A stretch of DNA of 64,000 bases from Anaerosalibacter sp. Marseille-P3206 (GCF_900155565.1 NZ_FUHM01000002.1:1674001-1738000); one strand, 5' to 3'; numbered from the stretch's first letter, positions 13,177 to 22,406 are shown. Numbers and translations are program-made. Notes: generated from the letters alone by a model not told the origin.

Positions 13177-13178
13177 AC

Positions 13179-13595
13179 ATGGCTAAATTTCCTCTTGAGA
13201 TTGTAACTCCTGATAGAATGTTTTTTTCAGGTGAAGTGGATATGGTCATTGTGAGAGGTACAGAAGGGGATTTGGCAGTTCTTAAAAATAGAGCTCCCCT
13301 AGTTACACCATTAAAGATAGGAAAAATAAAAGTCGAAATTGACAATGAAGAAAAGATTGCAGCTGTATCCAGTGGCTATATAAAAGTAACAGATGAAGGA
13401 ACTACTATTATTATAGATTCCGCAGAATGGCCTGAAGAAATAGATATAAAAAGGGCAGAGGAAGCTAAGAAAAGAGCTGAAGAAAGGCTTAAAAAAAGAT
13501 CTGATGGTCTTGATGTGGCCAGAGCAGAAATGGCTCTTAAAAGAGCAATCAACAGACTTGATGTTGCAGATTTAAAATCGGGAAGAAACAAATAA
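13179..13595 (+). CDS. atpC: ATP synthase F1 subunit epsilon
   Basis: Regulatory and rotor subunit. The 138 residues have the N-terminal beta-sandwich (FPLEIVTPDRMFFSGEVDMV, RGTEGDLAVLKNRAPLVTPL) and a C-terminal two-helix hairpin rich in Lys/Glu/Ala from about residue 90. It is the last gene of the operon and precedes a strong terminator. Confidence 0.95.
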   Translation: MAKFPLEIVTPDRMFFSGEVDMVIVRGTEGDLAVLKNRAPLVTPLKIGKIKVEIDNEEKIAAVSSGYIKVTDEGTTIIIDSAEWPEEIDIKRAEEAKKRAEERLKKRSDGLDVARAEMALKRAINRLDVADLKSGRNK

Positions 13596-13611
13596 TTGAA
13601 TACAATGTATA

Positions 13612-13661
13612 AAAGGTACCCTTTCATGGCAATACTCTTACCATGAGGAAAGGGTACCTTT
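13612..13661 (+). terminator. Terminator of the atp operon
   Basis: Long stem AAAGGTACCCTTTC / GAAAGGGTACCTTT enclosing an inner catgg/ccatg hairpin, followed by a T-rich tail. Confidence 0.9.
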
Positions 13662-13739
13662 ATTTTGTAAAAATGTTTTGTCCCCCTTTACATTTTTTAC
13701 ATAGTACCTTTTCCTCCAATATTCTAAGGAGGTAGGGAA

Positions 13740-14528
13740 ATGAAAAGAGTAGCGTTTTTAACTGGTTTTATTTTAATCTTATTTGCGTTTTCAAGTTGTA
13801 GTGGGAGTGAAAGTAAAAATGAAAATCTATTGATTGAAATGACAGAGAACATAGGAGCTGAGTTTCATCAAATGGATATTAACTATGGGGGAAAATTAAA
13901 TGATTCATTTATGGGTATTAGGGATATAAATATATTTGGGCTTGGATTAAAAGATCAAATGGGAATAGTGGGAGAAAAACTAAATGCTAATACAGAGGAA
14001 ATAGATGAAAAATCAAAGGGTTATATAGAAAAGACCATAACTCAAGAAAATTTTAATCAATATACTATCTTGGGAATAGATGAAATAGGTTCTCCTATTA
14101 CCATTATTATTACTTCTTATAAAGATGATGAAACAGGCAAAGGGGAGACAACTGTTTTTGTGGATATGATGTTAAATAAGAAATATGAGGAAATAGATGA
14201 TATAATTGAGAAAAAAAGGGAAATACTTAAGAAAAATGGAATAGAGGCGGAAATTACCACTTGCATAGTAGGTACTTTTAAAGGAAAATTGGATAGAGAT
14301 GAAATTAATGATAAAATAACAATGACAATTAATAAGATAAATGGTAAAATAGTAGAAGACTATTATGATAACAGTTTAATAAGTGTTTCAGCTTATACAC
14401 CACTTATTAATGAGCATATATTTATAGGAAATAAAAAGATGAATTTAAACGTAGCAATGAGGTATAATGAATATGAAGATGCGACATACATTTGGATTGG
14501 GACACCTATTATTGCTATTGGATACTAA
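13740..14528 (+). CDS. YwmB-like lipoprotein
   Basis: A 262-residue exported protein. The N-terminus has a short positive segment, a hydrophobic core and a lipobox ending in FSSC (Cys about residue 20), so it is probably a membrane-anchored lipoprotein. Length, low similarity to enzymes and position just before murA and spoIID match the YwmB family of spore-formers, named TATA-box-binding-like from its fold. Its role is unknown. RBS aaggaggtaggg precedes the ATG. The family call is moderately sure, resting largely on context. Confidence 0.6.
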   Translation: MKRVAFLTGFILILFAFSSCSGSESKNENLLIEMTENIGAEFHQMDINYGGKLNDSFMGIRDINIFGLGLKDQMGIVGEKLNANTEEIDEKSKGYIEKTITQENFNQYTILGIDEIGSPITIIITSYKDDETGKGETTVFVDMMLNKKYEEIDDIIEKKREILKKNGIEAEITTCIVGTFKGKLDRDEINDKITMTINKINGKIVEDYYDNSLISVSAYTPLINEHIFIGNKKMNLNVAMRYNEYEDATYIWIGTPIIAIGY

Positions 14529-14555
14529 CAAAAAGAAAAACAGGAGGAGATTCAT

Positions 14556-15809
14556 TTGAGCAAAATAGTGGTAGAGAAGAGTCCACCATTGAAAGGAACA
14601 GTTAGGGTTAGTGGGGCAAAGAACTCAGCATTACCAATTTTAGCAGCTTCTCTATTAGGCACAGAAGATATAGTACTTGAAGATGTACCAAATTTAAAAG
14701 ATGTAGATGTTTTTTGTGAAGTACTGTCTTTATTGGGAGCTAAGGTTAATAGATATGACGGAGGAAAAATAGTCATAAATTCAGCAAATATAGATAAATA
14801 TGAAAACCCTTATGAATTAATGAGCAAAATGAGGGCTTCTTTTTTGGTCATGGGGCCATTATTAGCCCGCTTAAAACATGCTAAAACATCTATGCCAGGT
14901 GGTTGTGCTATAGGCACTCGTCCTATTGATTTGCATTTAAAAGGATTTAAAGCATTGGGAGCAGATATTGATGTAGAGCATGGATATGTAGGAGCTTCTG
15001 CAGAAAAATTGGTAGGGGACAGGATTTATTTAGACTTCCCTAGTGTTGGCGCAACTGAAAATATCATGATGGCAGCAGCATTAGCAGAAGGTGAAACTGT
15101 ACTAGACAATGCAGCTATGGAACCAGAAATAGTGGATTTAGCTAACTTTTTAAGTAAAATGGGAGCAGATATTAAAGGCGCAGGGACTAGCAGTATTAGA
15201 ATTAGAGGAGTAGAGAAATTAGGTGGAGCAGTTCACTCTGTTATTCCAGATAGGATTGAAGCTGGGACTTATATGGTGGCTAGTGCCATAACGGGTGGAG
15301 ATATCATCATTGAAAATGTAATACCTAGTCATATAAAGCCAGCTATTGCAAAGTTAAGAGAAACTGGTTGTGAGATTTGGGAAAATGGAGATAAGATAAG
15401 GGTTATTGGTAACAAACAACTAAAACCTATCGATATTAAGACTCTACCTTATCCAGGATTTCCCACAGATTTACAAGCTCAATTTATGGCATTGATGACT
15501 GTAACTGAGGGAACTAGTGTTATTATTGAAACTGTATTTGAAAATAGGTTTATGCATGTTGATGAATTGAAGAGAATGGGAGCAAATATTAAGATAGATG
15601 GAAGAAGTGCAATAGTTCAAGGAGTGGAAACTTTGGCCTCAGCCCCTGTAAAAGCTACAGATTTAAGAGCAGGAGCCGCACTTATATTAGCAGGATTAGT
15701 AGCAGATGGAAATACTGTTATTGACAATATCTATCATATAGATAGAGGTTATGATGGAATAGAAAAGAAATTAGCTACATTAGGTGCTAAAATTTCTAGA
15801 ATAGAATAA
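14556..15809 (+). CDS. murA: UDP-N-acetylglucosamine 1-carboxyvinyltransferase
   Basis: First committed step of peptidoglycan synthesis: transfer of enolpyruvate from PEP to UDP-GlcNAc in the cytosol. The 417 residues contain SGAKNSALPILAASLLG with the catalytic-site Lys/Asn, the fosfomycin-target Cys in PGGCAIGTRPIDLHLKG, and the DLRAGAALILAGLVA segment. The start is TTG after aggaggag. It lies between the YwmB-like gene and spoIID, a common arrangement in spore-formers. Confidence 0.97.
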   Translation: MSKIVVEKSPPLKGTVRVSGAKNSALPILAASLLGTEDIVLEDVPNLKDVDVFCEVLSLLGAKVNRYDGGKIVINSANIDKYENPYELMSKMRASFLVMGPLLARLKHAKTSMPGGCAIGTRPIDLHLKGFKALGADIDVEHGYVGASAEKLVGDRIYLDFPSVGATENIMMAAALAEGETVLDNAAMEPEIVDLANFLSKMGADIKGAGTSSIRIRGVEKLGGAVHSVIPDRIEAGTYMVASAITGGDIIIENVIPSHIKPAIAKLRETGCEIWENGDKIRVIGNKQLKPIDIKTLPYPGFPTDLQAQFMALMTVTEGTSVIIETVFENRFMHVDELKRMGANIKIDGRSAIVQGVETLASAPVKATDLRAGAALILAGLVADGNTVIDNIYHIDRGYDGIEKKLATLGAKISRIE

Positions 15810-15878
15810 TTAACATAACATCTTTTTCTCTAGCATAGAATGTAATTAAGCAATTAAGAGATAAGTGAGGGGGAAAAG

Positions 15879-16904
15879 ATGAAAAAGTTATTGATATACT
15901 TGAGTATTATTTTAGTTGTAACTGTGATTCTTCCTGCAATTATTGTAAAGACTGTTAAGCTAGTGTCTTTGGATGATAAGACTGGGACAAGAAATATGGA
16001 AGTAGAAGAAAAAAGTGAAGAAGAATTTATTGAAAATAAGTTTGACGGGTACATAAAAGTGTACGATACGAGGACTCAAGAGGTAGTGAAGATCCCTCTT
16101 GAGGACTATGTAAAAGGAGTTGTAGCTGCTGAAATGCCTGGGGAGTTTCATATAGAAGCCCTAAAGGCTCAGGCAGTGGCTAGTAGGACTTATGCTCTTT
16201 ATAGAAGTGAGAAATTCAAGGAAGGGCATCCTGATCATCCTACAGCTCCCCTTTGTACAGGAGTCCATTGTCAAGCTTTTCTTTCGTTGGGGGAATTGGA
16301 AGAAATTCACTCTAAAAAGTGGGTAGATAAGTATTGGCCTAAGATTGAAGAAGCTGTAAATAGTACAAAAGGCGAAGTGATTTATTATGATGGAGAGATT
16401 ATAGAGCCATTGTACCATTCCACCAGTGGAGGTATGACAGAAGATTCTATAAATGTATTTGCAAGTGATATCCCCTATTTAAAGTCAGTGACAAGTCCAG
16501 ACGAAGAGGGAGCACCAAAGTTCAAGGAGATTTTCACATTTAGTGTAGCAGAGTTTATATCAAAAATAAGAGGAAAATACCCAGGAGTAAATGTAAACAA
16601 AGACAATCTCCCTGATAAGATAAAATTAATTGAAAAGAGTAATAGTGGAAGGGTAAAAAAGATTTTTATAGATGGGCAAGTAGTAGAGGGAAGAGATATA
16701 AGAGAATTATTTGGGCTTAACTCTACAAACTTTAAAATACTCTACAATCCCAGAACTGGGATTGTAGATATTGAAACGATAGGATATGGCCATGGTGTTG
16801 GAATGAGCCAATGGGGCGCCAATGGCATGGGCAAGAAAGGCAGTAGTTACAAAGAGATAATTGAACATTATTATACTGGAGTAGAAGTAAAAAAGTATAA
16901 ATGA
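15879..16904 (+). CDS. spoIID: Stage II sporulation protein D (SpoIID)
   Basis: Lytic transglycosylase of the DMP engulfment machinery that thins septal peptidoglycan in the mother cell. The 341 residues start with one transmembrane helix (about 5-25). The catalytic Glu motif AAEMPGEFH is followed by EALKAQAVASRTYAL, a CTGVHCQAF segment and the C-terminal GHGVGMSQWGANGMG. CATAGAAT at about 15834 resembles a sigma-E -10, but the -35 is weak. A terminator follows at once. Confidence 0.95.
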   Translation: MKKLLIYLSIILVVTVILPAIIVKTVKLVSLDDKTGTRNMEVEEKSEEEFIENKFDGYIKVYDTRTQEVVKIPLEDYVKGVVAAEMPGEFHIEALKAQAVASRTYALYRSEKFKEGHPDHPTAPLCTGVHCQAFLSLGELEEIHSKKWVDKYWPKIEEAVNSTKGEVIYYDGEIIEPLYHSTSGGMTEDSINVFASDIPYLKSVTSPDEEGAPKFKEIFTFSVAEFISKIRGKYPGVNVNKDNLPDKIKLIEKSNSGRVKKIFIDGQVVEGRDIRELFGLNSTNFKILYNPRTGIVDIETIGYGHGVGMSQWGANGMGKKGSSYKEIIEHYYTGVEVKKYK

Positions 16905-16937
16905 GAGTCGAGAAATTTTTCGACTCTCATTTTTTTC
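16903..16937 (+). terminator. Terminator after spoIID
   Basis: Stem GAGAGTCGA / TCGACTCTC followed by ATTTTTTTC, overlapping the spoIID stop codon. Confidence 0.88.
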
Positions 16938-16945
16938 TTTAAAGT

Positions 16946-16974
16946 GTATTAAATATTTAAATATGGAAATACTA
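16946..16974 (+). promoter_or_regulatory. Sigma-F/sigma-G-type promoter of spoIIQ
   Basis: GTATT (-35) and GGAAATACTA (-10) with a 14-base spacer. The -10 fits the forespore consensus GGnrAnAnTw at every position. It supports forespore expression of the downstream M23 gene and the start at 16993 rather than an ATG inside the -10 region. Confidence 0.65.
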
Positions 16975-16992
16975 GCTAATGGAGGTGGAGAT

Positions 16993-17754
16993 ATGAGAGA
17001 AAAACTTAGAAAAATCATGGGGAAAGATGGATTTTATATTATTTTATTCATTTGTGTGTGCATAATTGCTACTACATCTGTATGGATATCTAGAAGTAAA
17101 GTGAACAAGCTAGAAAGCGAAGATGAACCTATAAAAGAAGAGGATTTCATAGTAGTAGACGATGAAGGTGAAGATAATGAGCCAAGTTTAGAGATTTCTA
17201 AGATGGAGGGAGGCAAACTAGAGGAAACTGAAGAGGAAGAGGTAAGTGAAACTGAAGAGGAAATGGATATTGTTGATGAAGAAGAAATAGAAGAGGAAGA
17301 AGAAAACCAAGAAGAGAAAAAAGTTCCTACTACAGAAACCATAGAGACTTTTGCTATGCCAGTTCAAGGAGAGATAATCAATGATTTTACAAATGAAAAC
17401 TTAGTATATTCAAAGACTTTAGAAGAATGGACTAGTCATGGCGGTATAGATGTAGAAGGCAAAGTGGGAACAACTGTCAAGGCTTTTGCAGATGGAACGG
17501 TAACAGAGGTATACGAAGATGAATTATGGGGAATAGTAATAGTAATTGACCACGGCAATGATCTCATTAGTAAATATGCAAATCTCTCCACAAAGGAAAT
17601 GGTCAAGGCAGGTTTAAATGTAAAAAAAGGTGATCCTATAAGTGGGATAGGAAATCCTAAGGGAATAGAGTTAAATGAAGTTCCACATCTTCACTTTGAA
17701 GTAATACAAAATGGGAAAAATGTAGATCCAAAAGAATATTTACCTGGATATTAG
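16993..17754 (+). CDS. spoIIQ: SpoIIQ-type M23 peptidase-domain protein
   Basis: Forespore membrane protein that in related bacteria docks with SpoIIIAH across the intermembrane space. The 253 residues have one N-terminal helix (about 15-35), a very acidic linker rich in Glu (about 40-120) and a C-terminal LytM/M23 domain. The domain keeps SHGGIDVEG and HLHFEVIQNG, so the Zn-binding His and Asp appear intact, as in clostridial SpoIIQ and unlike Bacillus. Start chosen at the ATG after ggaggtggag. Position between spoIID and spoIIID supports the call. Confidence 0.88.
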   Translation: MREKLRKIMGKDGFYIILFICVCIIATTSVWISRSKVNKLESEDEPIKEEDFIVVDDEGEDNEPSLEISKMEGGKLEETEEEEVSETEEEMDIVDEEEIEEEEENQEEKKVPTTETIETFAMPVQGEIINDFTNENLVYSKTLEEWTSHGGIDVEGKVGTTVKAFADGTVTEVYEDELWGIVIVIDHGNDLISKYANLSTKEMVKAGLNVKKGDPISGIGNPKGIELNEVPHLHFEVIQNGKNVDPKEYLPGY

Positions 17755-17857
17755 TAAATTTTAAGAATACTGAATATATAGTTCTATAAGACTAGTTAAA
17801 TGCATAAGTATTTAAAAAGATTAAAATCCCAAAAAAGTAAAAAGGGGGTTATAATGA

Positions 17858-18112
17858 GTGAAGGATTATATTGAAGAAAGAGCCTTGGAAATAGCAAAGT
17901 ATATAATAAGTGAAAAGGCCACTGTAAGACAAGCAGCAGGTGTATTTGGGGTGAGTAAGAGTACGGTACATAAGGACGTAACAGAGAGACTCCCAAAGAT
18001 AAACCCTCTTATAGCAAATATGGTGAAAAGTGTTCTCGAACAAAACAAAGCTGAAAGGCATATTAGAGGTGGCAAAGCTACAAAGATGAAATATCAAGCT
18101 GTCAACGATTAA
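17858..18112 (+). CDS. spoIIID: Sporulation transcriptional regulator SpoIIID
   Basis: Mother-cell DNA-binding regulator that modulates the sigma-E regulon. The 84 residues contain the helix-turn-helix VRQAAGVFGVSKSTVHKDVT and the conserved basic tail (AERHIRGGKATKMKYQ). Start is GTG after aaaggggg. A terminator follows 2 bases after the stop. The adjacent mbl and flagellar rod genes reproduce the spoIIID-mbl-flhO-flhP order of Bacillus. Confidence 0.96.
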   Translation: MKDYIEERALEIAKYIISEKATVRQAAGVFGVSKSTVHKDVTERLPKINPLIANMVKSVLEQNKAERHIRGGKATKMKYQAVND

Positions 18113-18114
18113 AT

Positions 18115-18134
18115 AGGTCCCTAAGGGACCTTTT
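18115..18134 (+). terminator. Terminator after spoIIID
   Basis: Stem AGGTCCCT / AGGGACCT followed by TTT and a second T-run. Confidence 0.82.
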
Positions 18135-18196
18135 AAGCTTTTTTGCATAATTTTCTAAAAAAAACAGAGGAATTTTCCTAATTATATAGAATAATG

Positions 18197-18226
18197 TTAT
18201 GATGCACTTATAATTTCTGATATAAT
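18197..18226 (+). promoter_or_regulatory. Promoter of mbl
   Basis: TATAAT at 18221 preceded by TG in extended -10 form (TGATATAAT); a weak TTATGA lies 18 bases upstream. 55 bases before the mbl start. Confidence 0.5.
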
Positions 18227-18280
18227 GATTACAGGTATATATTGCTTTCACATATTAAGAAACAAAAGGAGGAAAAAGGG

Positions 18281-19303
18281 ATGGCTGCATTGAGAACAGA
18301 TATGGGGATAGATTTAGGTACTGCTAGTATACTTGTGTATGCAAAAGGTAAGGGTATTGTGCTAAATGAACCTTCAGTGGTAGCAATAGATCAGAATACG
18401 AATAAATTTTTGGCAGTTGGAGAAGAAGCAAGAAAGATGCTAGGAAGGACGCCGGGGAATATTATAGCTATAAGACCGTTGAAAGATGGAGTAATTTCAG
18501 ACTATGATGTTACAGAAAGACTACTCAAATACTTTATACAAAAGGCAATAGGTAGAACCTTATTTAAACCTAGAATAATAGTTTGTGTACCTAGTGGAGT
18601 AACTGAGGTAGAAAGACGAGCAGTATTAGAAGCAAGTATACAAGCTGGTTCAAGGAAGACTTATCTTATAGAAGAACCTATTGCAGCAGCTATTGGAGCT
18701 GGAATAGATATAACTCAACCTGATGGGAATATGATAGTTGATATTGGTGGAGGAACTACAGATGTAGCGGTAATTTCTCTGGGAGGTATTGTAGTCAGCC
18801 GTTCACTTAGGATTGCTGGTGATGATTGTGATGATGCTATAACTAGATATATAAGGAAAAAACACAATATGATGATTGGTGAGAGAAGCGCTGAAGCACT
18901 AAAAATGAATATAGGAACAGCTTACAGAAGACAAAAAGAAGTATACATGGAAGTAAGGGGACGAAACTTGGTAACAGGTCTTCCAAAGACTATAAATGTT
19001 TCTTCTGATGAAATGTTAGAAGCACTAGAAGAGCCAGTTAATGCAATAGTAGAAACTGTACATGCAGTATTAGAAAGAACTCCCCCAGAACTAGCTGCAG
19101 ATATTGGCAATACAGGAATCGTTATGACTGGTGGAGGAGCATTGCTATATGGATTAGATAAGTTGATACAAATAAAAACAGGCATACCTACAAGGATTGC
19201 AGATGATCCTATAGAATGTGTAGCTATAGGAACGGGTAAATCATTGGATTGGGTAGATATATTAGATAATAGTTTAATAGATTCAGAATCAATAAGAAGA
19301 TAA
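18281..19303 (+). CDS. mbl: Rod-shape determining protein, MreB family (Mbl)
   Basis: Actin-like filament protein guiding lateral wall synthesis. The 340 residues have actin-family phosphate motifs (MGIDLGTASILVY; MIVDIGGGTTDVAVISLGG), the adenosine motif GNTGIVMTGGGALLYGLD and the EEPIAAAIGAG connector. The ATG at 18281 follows aaggagg; an upstream TTG has no proper RBS. Named mbl rather than mreB because of the spoIIID-mbl-flhO-flhP neighbourhood; mreB would normally sit with mreC and mreD. Confidence 0.92.
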   Translation: MAALRTDMGIDLGTASILVYAKGKGIVLNEPSVVAIDQNTNKFLAVGEEARKMLGRTPGNIIAIRPLKDGVISDYDVTERLLKYFIQKAIGRTLFKPRIIVCVPSGVTEVERRAVLEASIQAGSRKTYLIEEPIAAAIGAGIDITQPDGNMIVDIGGGTTDVAVISLGGIVVSRSLRIAGDDCDDAITRYIRKKHNMMIGERSAEALKMNIGTAYRRQKEVYMEVRGRNLVTGLPKTINVSSDEMLEALEEPVNAIVETVHAVLERTPPELAADIGNTGIVMTGGGALLYGLDKLIQIKTGIPTRIADDPIECVAIGTGKSLDWVDILDNSLIDSESIRR

Positions 19304-19306
19304 TAC

Positions 19307-19334
19307 TAAAGTAAAACACAATTAATGTCGATAT
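19307..19334 (+). promoter_or_regulatory. Sigma-D-type promoter of the flagellar rod genes
   Basis: TAAA (19307), 16-base spacer, GTCGATAT (19327). It fits the motility sigma factor consensus TAAA-N15/16-GCCGATAT with one change and lies 33 bases before the rod gene start. Confidence 0.65.
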
Positions 19335-19367
19335 TAATTTACGAGTATATTTAAGGATGTGATGATT

Positions 19368-20423
19368 TTGAATAGAGGGCTTTATATAAGTGCTACTTCA
19401 CTAATAGCAGATCAAAAGAGAATCGATGGTATAGCAAATAATCTAGCCAATGTAAACACCTCAGGATATAAAAAAGACATAGTTTTGGCAGAATCATTTC
19501 CAGAAGTATTGCTTTCAAAGATCAATGATAGGCCAGACTTTAGATCTCAACAAGACAATGAAATACAATATGAAACAGATGGTGAAGTACATACAGCTCA
19601 CACTAAGAAAGGTTATTTTATGGTGGAGACAGCAAATGGTACAAGCTATGTTAAGGATATAAGATTTATTGTAGATGATGAAGGATATCTTAAAACCTTC
19701 TATAGAAATGAAAAAAATGAATACAATACAGATGTAGAGAACTACATACTTGGTCCTGGAGGCAACCGTATTCAAGGAGGAGGAGATATTGAAGGACTTC
19801 TTGAAGGTCTAGTATACAATCCAAAACCAAGAGTTATTGGGACTATGAGTGCGGGGGTCAATATTCAAAAAGTTGTAACAGATTTTTCTCAAGGAAATAT
19901 GTTGGAAACAGGAGGAACATTTGATTTAGCTCTAAATGGAAGTGGGTTTTTTAAGATAGAAGGAGAAGACGGGAAAATCTATTATACTAGAGATGGTTCC
20001 TTTACTATGAACAATATTGGAGAATTGACAACACTAGAAGGATATAGAGTATTAGGTAATGGTGGCCCTATAGTTGTAAATGGAGGAGAGTTTTCAGTAT
20101 CAACTAATGGTCAAGTTATAGTGGATGGTAGAATGGTATCTACATTGGACATTGTAGATTTGGACAATAAGGAATATTTAAGAAAGATAGGGAATAATCT
20201 ATATCAAATGGTGGAAGGTGAAGACGGAGAATTTGAAAACGCAGAAGAGACACCTTTCCAAGGACAAGTAATTCAAGGATATTTAGAAGAATCAAATGTT
20301 GATAGTATCAGGGAAATGATTGAGATGATAACTTTACTTAGAAATTTTGAAGCAGGTCAAAAGGCTATCAGAGTTCAAGATGAGATGCTTGAAAAATCAT
20401 CAAACGAAATAGGAAGAGTGTAG
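19368..20423 (+). CDS. flhO: Flagellar basal-body rod protein, FlhO/FlgF-like
   Basis: Axial rod component exported by the flagellar type III system. The 351 residues begin NRGLYISATSLIADQKRIDG and have IANNLANVNTSGYKKD, the rod signature. The central LALNGSGFFKIEGEDGK and C-terminal IQGYLEESNVDSIREMIEM match the FlgG/FlgF fold. TTG at 19368 is the best start because it yields the usual short N-terminus and fits the aaggatgtga RBS; GTG 19359 and ATG 19362 are possible. Longer than the next gene product because of an insert at about 80-140. Confidence 0.9.
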   Translation: MNRGLYISATSLIADQKRIDGIANNLANVNTSGYKKDIVLAESFPEVLLSKINDRPDFRSQQDNEIQYETDGEVHTAHTKKGYFMVETANGTSYVKDIRFIVDDEGYLKTFYRNEKNEYNTDVENYILGPGGNRIQGGGDIEGLLEGLVYNPKPRVIGTMSAGVNIQKVVTDFSQGNMLETGGTFDLALNGSGFFKIEGEDGKIYYTRDGSFTMNNIGELTTLEGYRVLGNGGPIVVNGGEFSVSTNGQVIVDGRMVSTLDIVDLDNKEYLRKIGNNLYQMVEGEDGEFENAEETPFQGQVIQGYLEESNVDSIREMIEMITLLRNFEAGQKAIRVQDEMLEKSSNEIGRV

Positions 20424-20436
20424 AGGAGGAGTACTA

Positions 20437-21231
20437 ATGAGATCAATGTGGACTGCCGCTACTGGCATGAGAGCACAACAGCTTAATATAGATACTATTT
20501 CAAACAACTTGGCTAATGTAAACACTACTAGCTATAAGAGTCAAAGAGCTGAGTTTAAGGATTTATTTTATGCTACAATGAAAAAAAACAACTTAACTGA
20601 TCAAGAAGGTAGCCCGGTAAATTTAGAAATAGGCCATGGAGTTATGCCTATTGCAACTAAAAAAGATTTTAAAACAGGAAGTTTTTTAGAAACTAACAAT
20701 TCCTTTGATGTAGCTATAGATGGCACAGGCTTTTTTGCAATAGAACTTCCAAATGGAGAAGTTAAATACACAAGAGATGGAAGTTTTAAATTGAGTATAG
20801 ATGGCGATGAGGGTATGTTAGTAACTTCAGAAGGTTATAGGGTTTTAAGTGAAGATGATGATGAGATAGTATTTGATTCTGGTGTTAGAGATATGACTAT
20901 TGATGAATTTGGAAATATTACAGTTTGTGATGAAGATGGTGAAAAACTTGAAGTTGGAAGAATAAAAGTAGTTGATTTTATAAATCCAGAAGGGCTTTTA
21001 AGTGAAGGAATGAACCTTTACAGTGCAACAGTTGCTTCAGGAGAAGAAATACCTATGGAAACTGAAGAGATGAATAGTAGATTAGTGCAAGGATATCTAG
21101 AAAGTTCCAATGTTCAAGTAGTTGATGAAATGGTAAAGATGATAACTGCACAAAGAGCATACGAGATTAATTCTAAAACTATACAAACTTCAGATGAAAT
21201 GTTACAGACAATAAACACTCTTAAGAGATAA
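20437..21231 (+). CDS. flhP: Flagellar distal rod protein, FlhP/FlgG-like
   Basis: Second rod protein, 264 residues. It starts MRSMWTAATGMRAQQLNID, then ISNNLANVNTTSYKSQRAEF, a central DVAIDGTGFFAIELPNGE and the C-terminal QGYLESSNVQVVDEMVKMIT. This is the FlgG architecture. RBS gaggagt precedes the ATG 13 bases after the previous stop, so the two rod genes and the FlgJ-like gene form one operon. flgG is an equally valid name. Confidence 0.93.
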   Translation: MRSMWTAATGMRAQQLNIDTISNNLANVNTTSYKSQRAEFKDLFYATMKKNNLTDQEGSPVNLEIGHGVMPIATKKDFKTGSFLETNNSFDVAIDGTGFFAIELPNGEVKYTRDGSFKLSIDGDEGMLVTSEGYRVLSEDDDEIVFDSGVRDMTIDEFGNITVCDEDGEKLEVGRIKVVDFINPEGLLSEGMNLYSATVASGEEIPMETEEMNSRLVQGYLESSNVQVVDEMVKMITAQRAYEINSKTIQTSDEMLQTINTLKR

Positions 21232-21245
21232 TTGAGGTGATAGAA

Positions 21246-21545
21246 GTGGAAATATTACCAACTTCCCTTCCACAAAGAAAAATAGAAGGGGCAAATGAGA
21301 ACAAAAAGGATAAAGAACTAATGGATGTGTGTAAAGACTTTGAGTCTGTATTTATCCATATGATGCTCAAGGAAATGAGAAAAACCATACCTGAAGGTGG
21401 ATTTGTAGAAAAAAGCACTGCTACCAAGATATTTGAAGATATGTTTGATGAAGAGATTTCAAAGGAAATATCAAATAAAGGCGATGGAATTGGCTTGGCA
21501 AAAGTGCTATATAATCAATTCAAAAGACAGAATGTAAATCTATAA
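21246..21545 (+). CDS. FlgJ-type rod-binding protein (N-terminal domain only)
   Basis: A 99-residue protein matching the rod-capping domain of FlgJ: VCKDFESVFIHMMLKEMRKT followed by IFEDMFDEEISKEISNKG and GIGLAKVLYNQF. It lacks the glucosaminidase domain found in proteobacterial FlgJ. GTG at 21246 follows gaggtgat; a GTG at 21237 overlaps that RBS. Downstream lies a transglycosylase-like gene, which could supply the missing wall-cutting function as a separate protein. Confidence 0.85.
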   Translation: MEILPTSLPQRKIEGANENKKDKELMDVCKDFESVFIHMMLKEMRKTIPEGGFVEKSTATKIFEDMFDEEISKEISNKGDGIGLAKVLYNQFKRQNVNL

Positions 21546-21563
21546 TTAGGGGGTTTAAGTTTC

Positions 21564-22406
21564 ATGAGTAAAAAGATAGTCTCAATCCTTTTGGCACTCA
21601 TGATAATGGTGGGAATTATTAGCGTAGGATATTGTGATGTAAACAAAAAATTGTCAAAAGCAGAAGTTGAAAAAATGATTGAAGAAGTAGCTAGGAAAAG
21701 GGGAATTCCAAGTGTTATTCTAAAATCTATAGCAAAAGCTGAAAGTTCATTGAAACAGTTTAACACAGATGGTTCAGTTGTAGCCAGCAGAGGTGGAAAT
21801 CTAGGGATAATGCAAGTCCATAGATCAAGTGGCTACAATGAAAAAAAGCTAAAGGAAGACCCTATATACAATATTGAGTCCGGTGCAGATTTACTATTGA
21901 GCAAATGGAGATATGCAAATAGTCGAATGCCTCAAATAGGAGATATGGACCCAAATGTATTGGAAAATTGGTACTTTGCCCTTTGGGCTTACAATGGACT
22001 ATTAGAGAGAAACAATCCAAATGTAAGAGAAAATACTTATCAATCTAAAATATATAGTATTGCCAATAAGGATTATGGTCAAAAGATCACACCAATAAGT
22101 AGAGGAAGTATACAATCTAGAGGAGTACCCAAAAAAGGCGGTAAGATAAAATCTCCAGATACTATTCACAAAGGAGATATAATCACCTATAATGTAGGGG
22201 ATGTAGTAGTACCAGATGGAAAGAAGTTCTTAGTACTACAAAACACACCTTATGGCAAGGAAATAGGGAAAGTAAAACAAAACACTTCCATGACCATATT
22301 AGAAGGACCAAAACTAAAAAAAGGCTTTTATTTTTATAAAGTAAAAACACAGGACAATAAAACAGGTTGGATATTTGGAAATTGGCTAAAGTTAAAAGAA
22401 GAATAA
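21564..22406 (+). CDS. Secreted lytic transglycosylase-like protein with C-terminal SH3-like region
   Basis: The 280-residue product has a signal peptide (about 1-25, ending near GYC). Residues about 30-150 look like a Slt-type transglycosylase: ILKSIAKAESSLKQFN with the catalytic Glu, GIMQVHRSSGYNEKKL, and LWAYNGLLERN. The C-terminal 80 residues (VLQNTPYGKEIGKVKQN, GWIFGNWLKL) resemble a bacterial SH3 wall-binding domain. Placed 18 bases after the FlgJ-like gene, it may open peptidoglycan for the flagellar rod. Substrate and role are inferred. Confidence 0.75.
   Translation: MSKKIVSILLALMIMVGIISVGYCDVNKKLSKAEVEKMIEEVARKRGIPSVILKSIAKAESSLKQFNTDGSVVASRGGNLGIMQVHRSSGYNEKKLKEDPIYNIESGADLLLSKWRYANSRMPQIGDMDPNVLENWYFALWAYNGLLERNNPNVRENTYQSKIYSIANKDYGQKITPISRGSIQSRGVPKKGGKIKSPDTIHKGDIITYNVGDVVVPDGKKFLVLQNTPYGKEIGKVKQNTSMTILEGPKLKKGFYFYKVKTQDNKTGWIFGNWLKLKEE

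Noticed and set aside
17034-17342. Serine-rich 102-residue frame on the minus strand
   Set aside because: It is the antisense of the Glu-rich linker of spoIIQ (GAA/GAG read as TTC/CTC), with no RBS.
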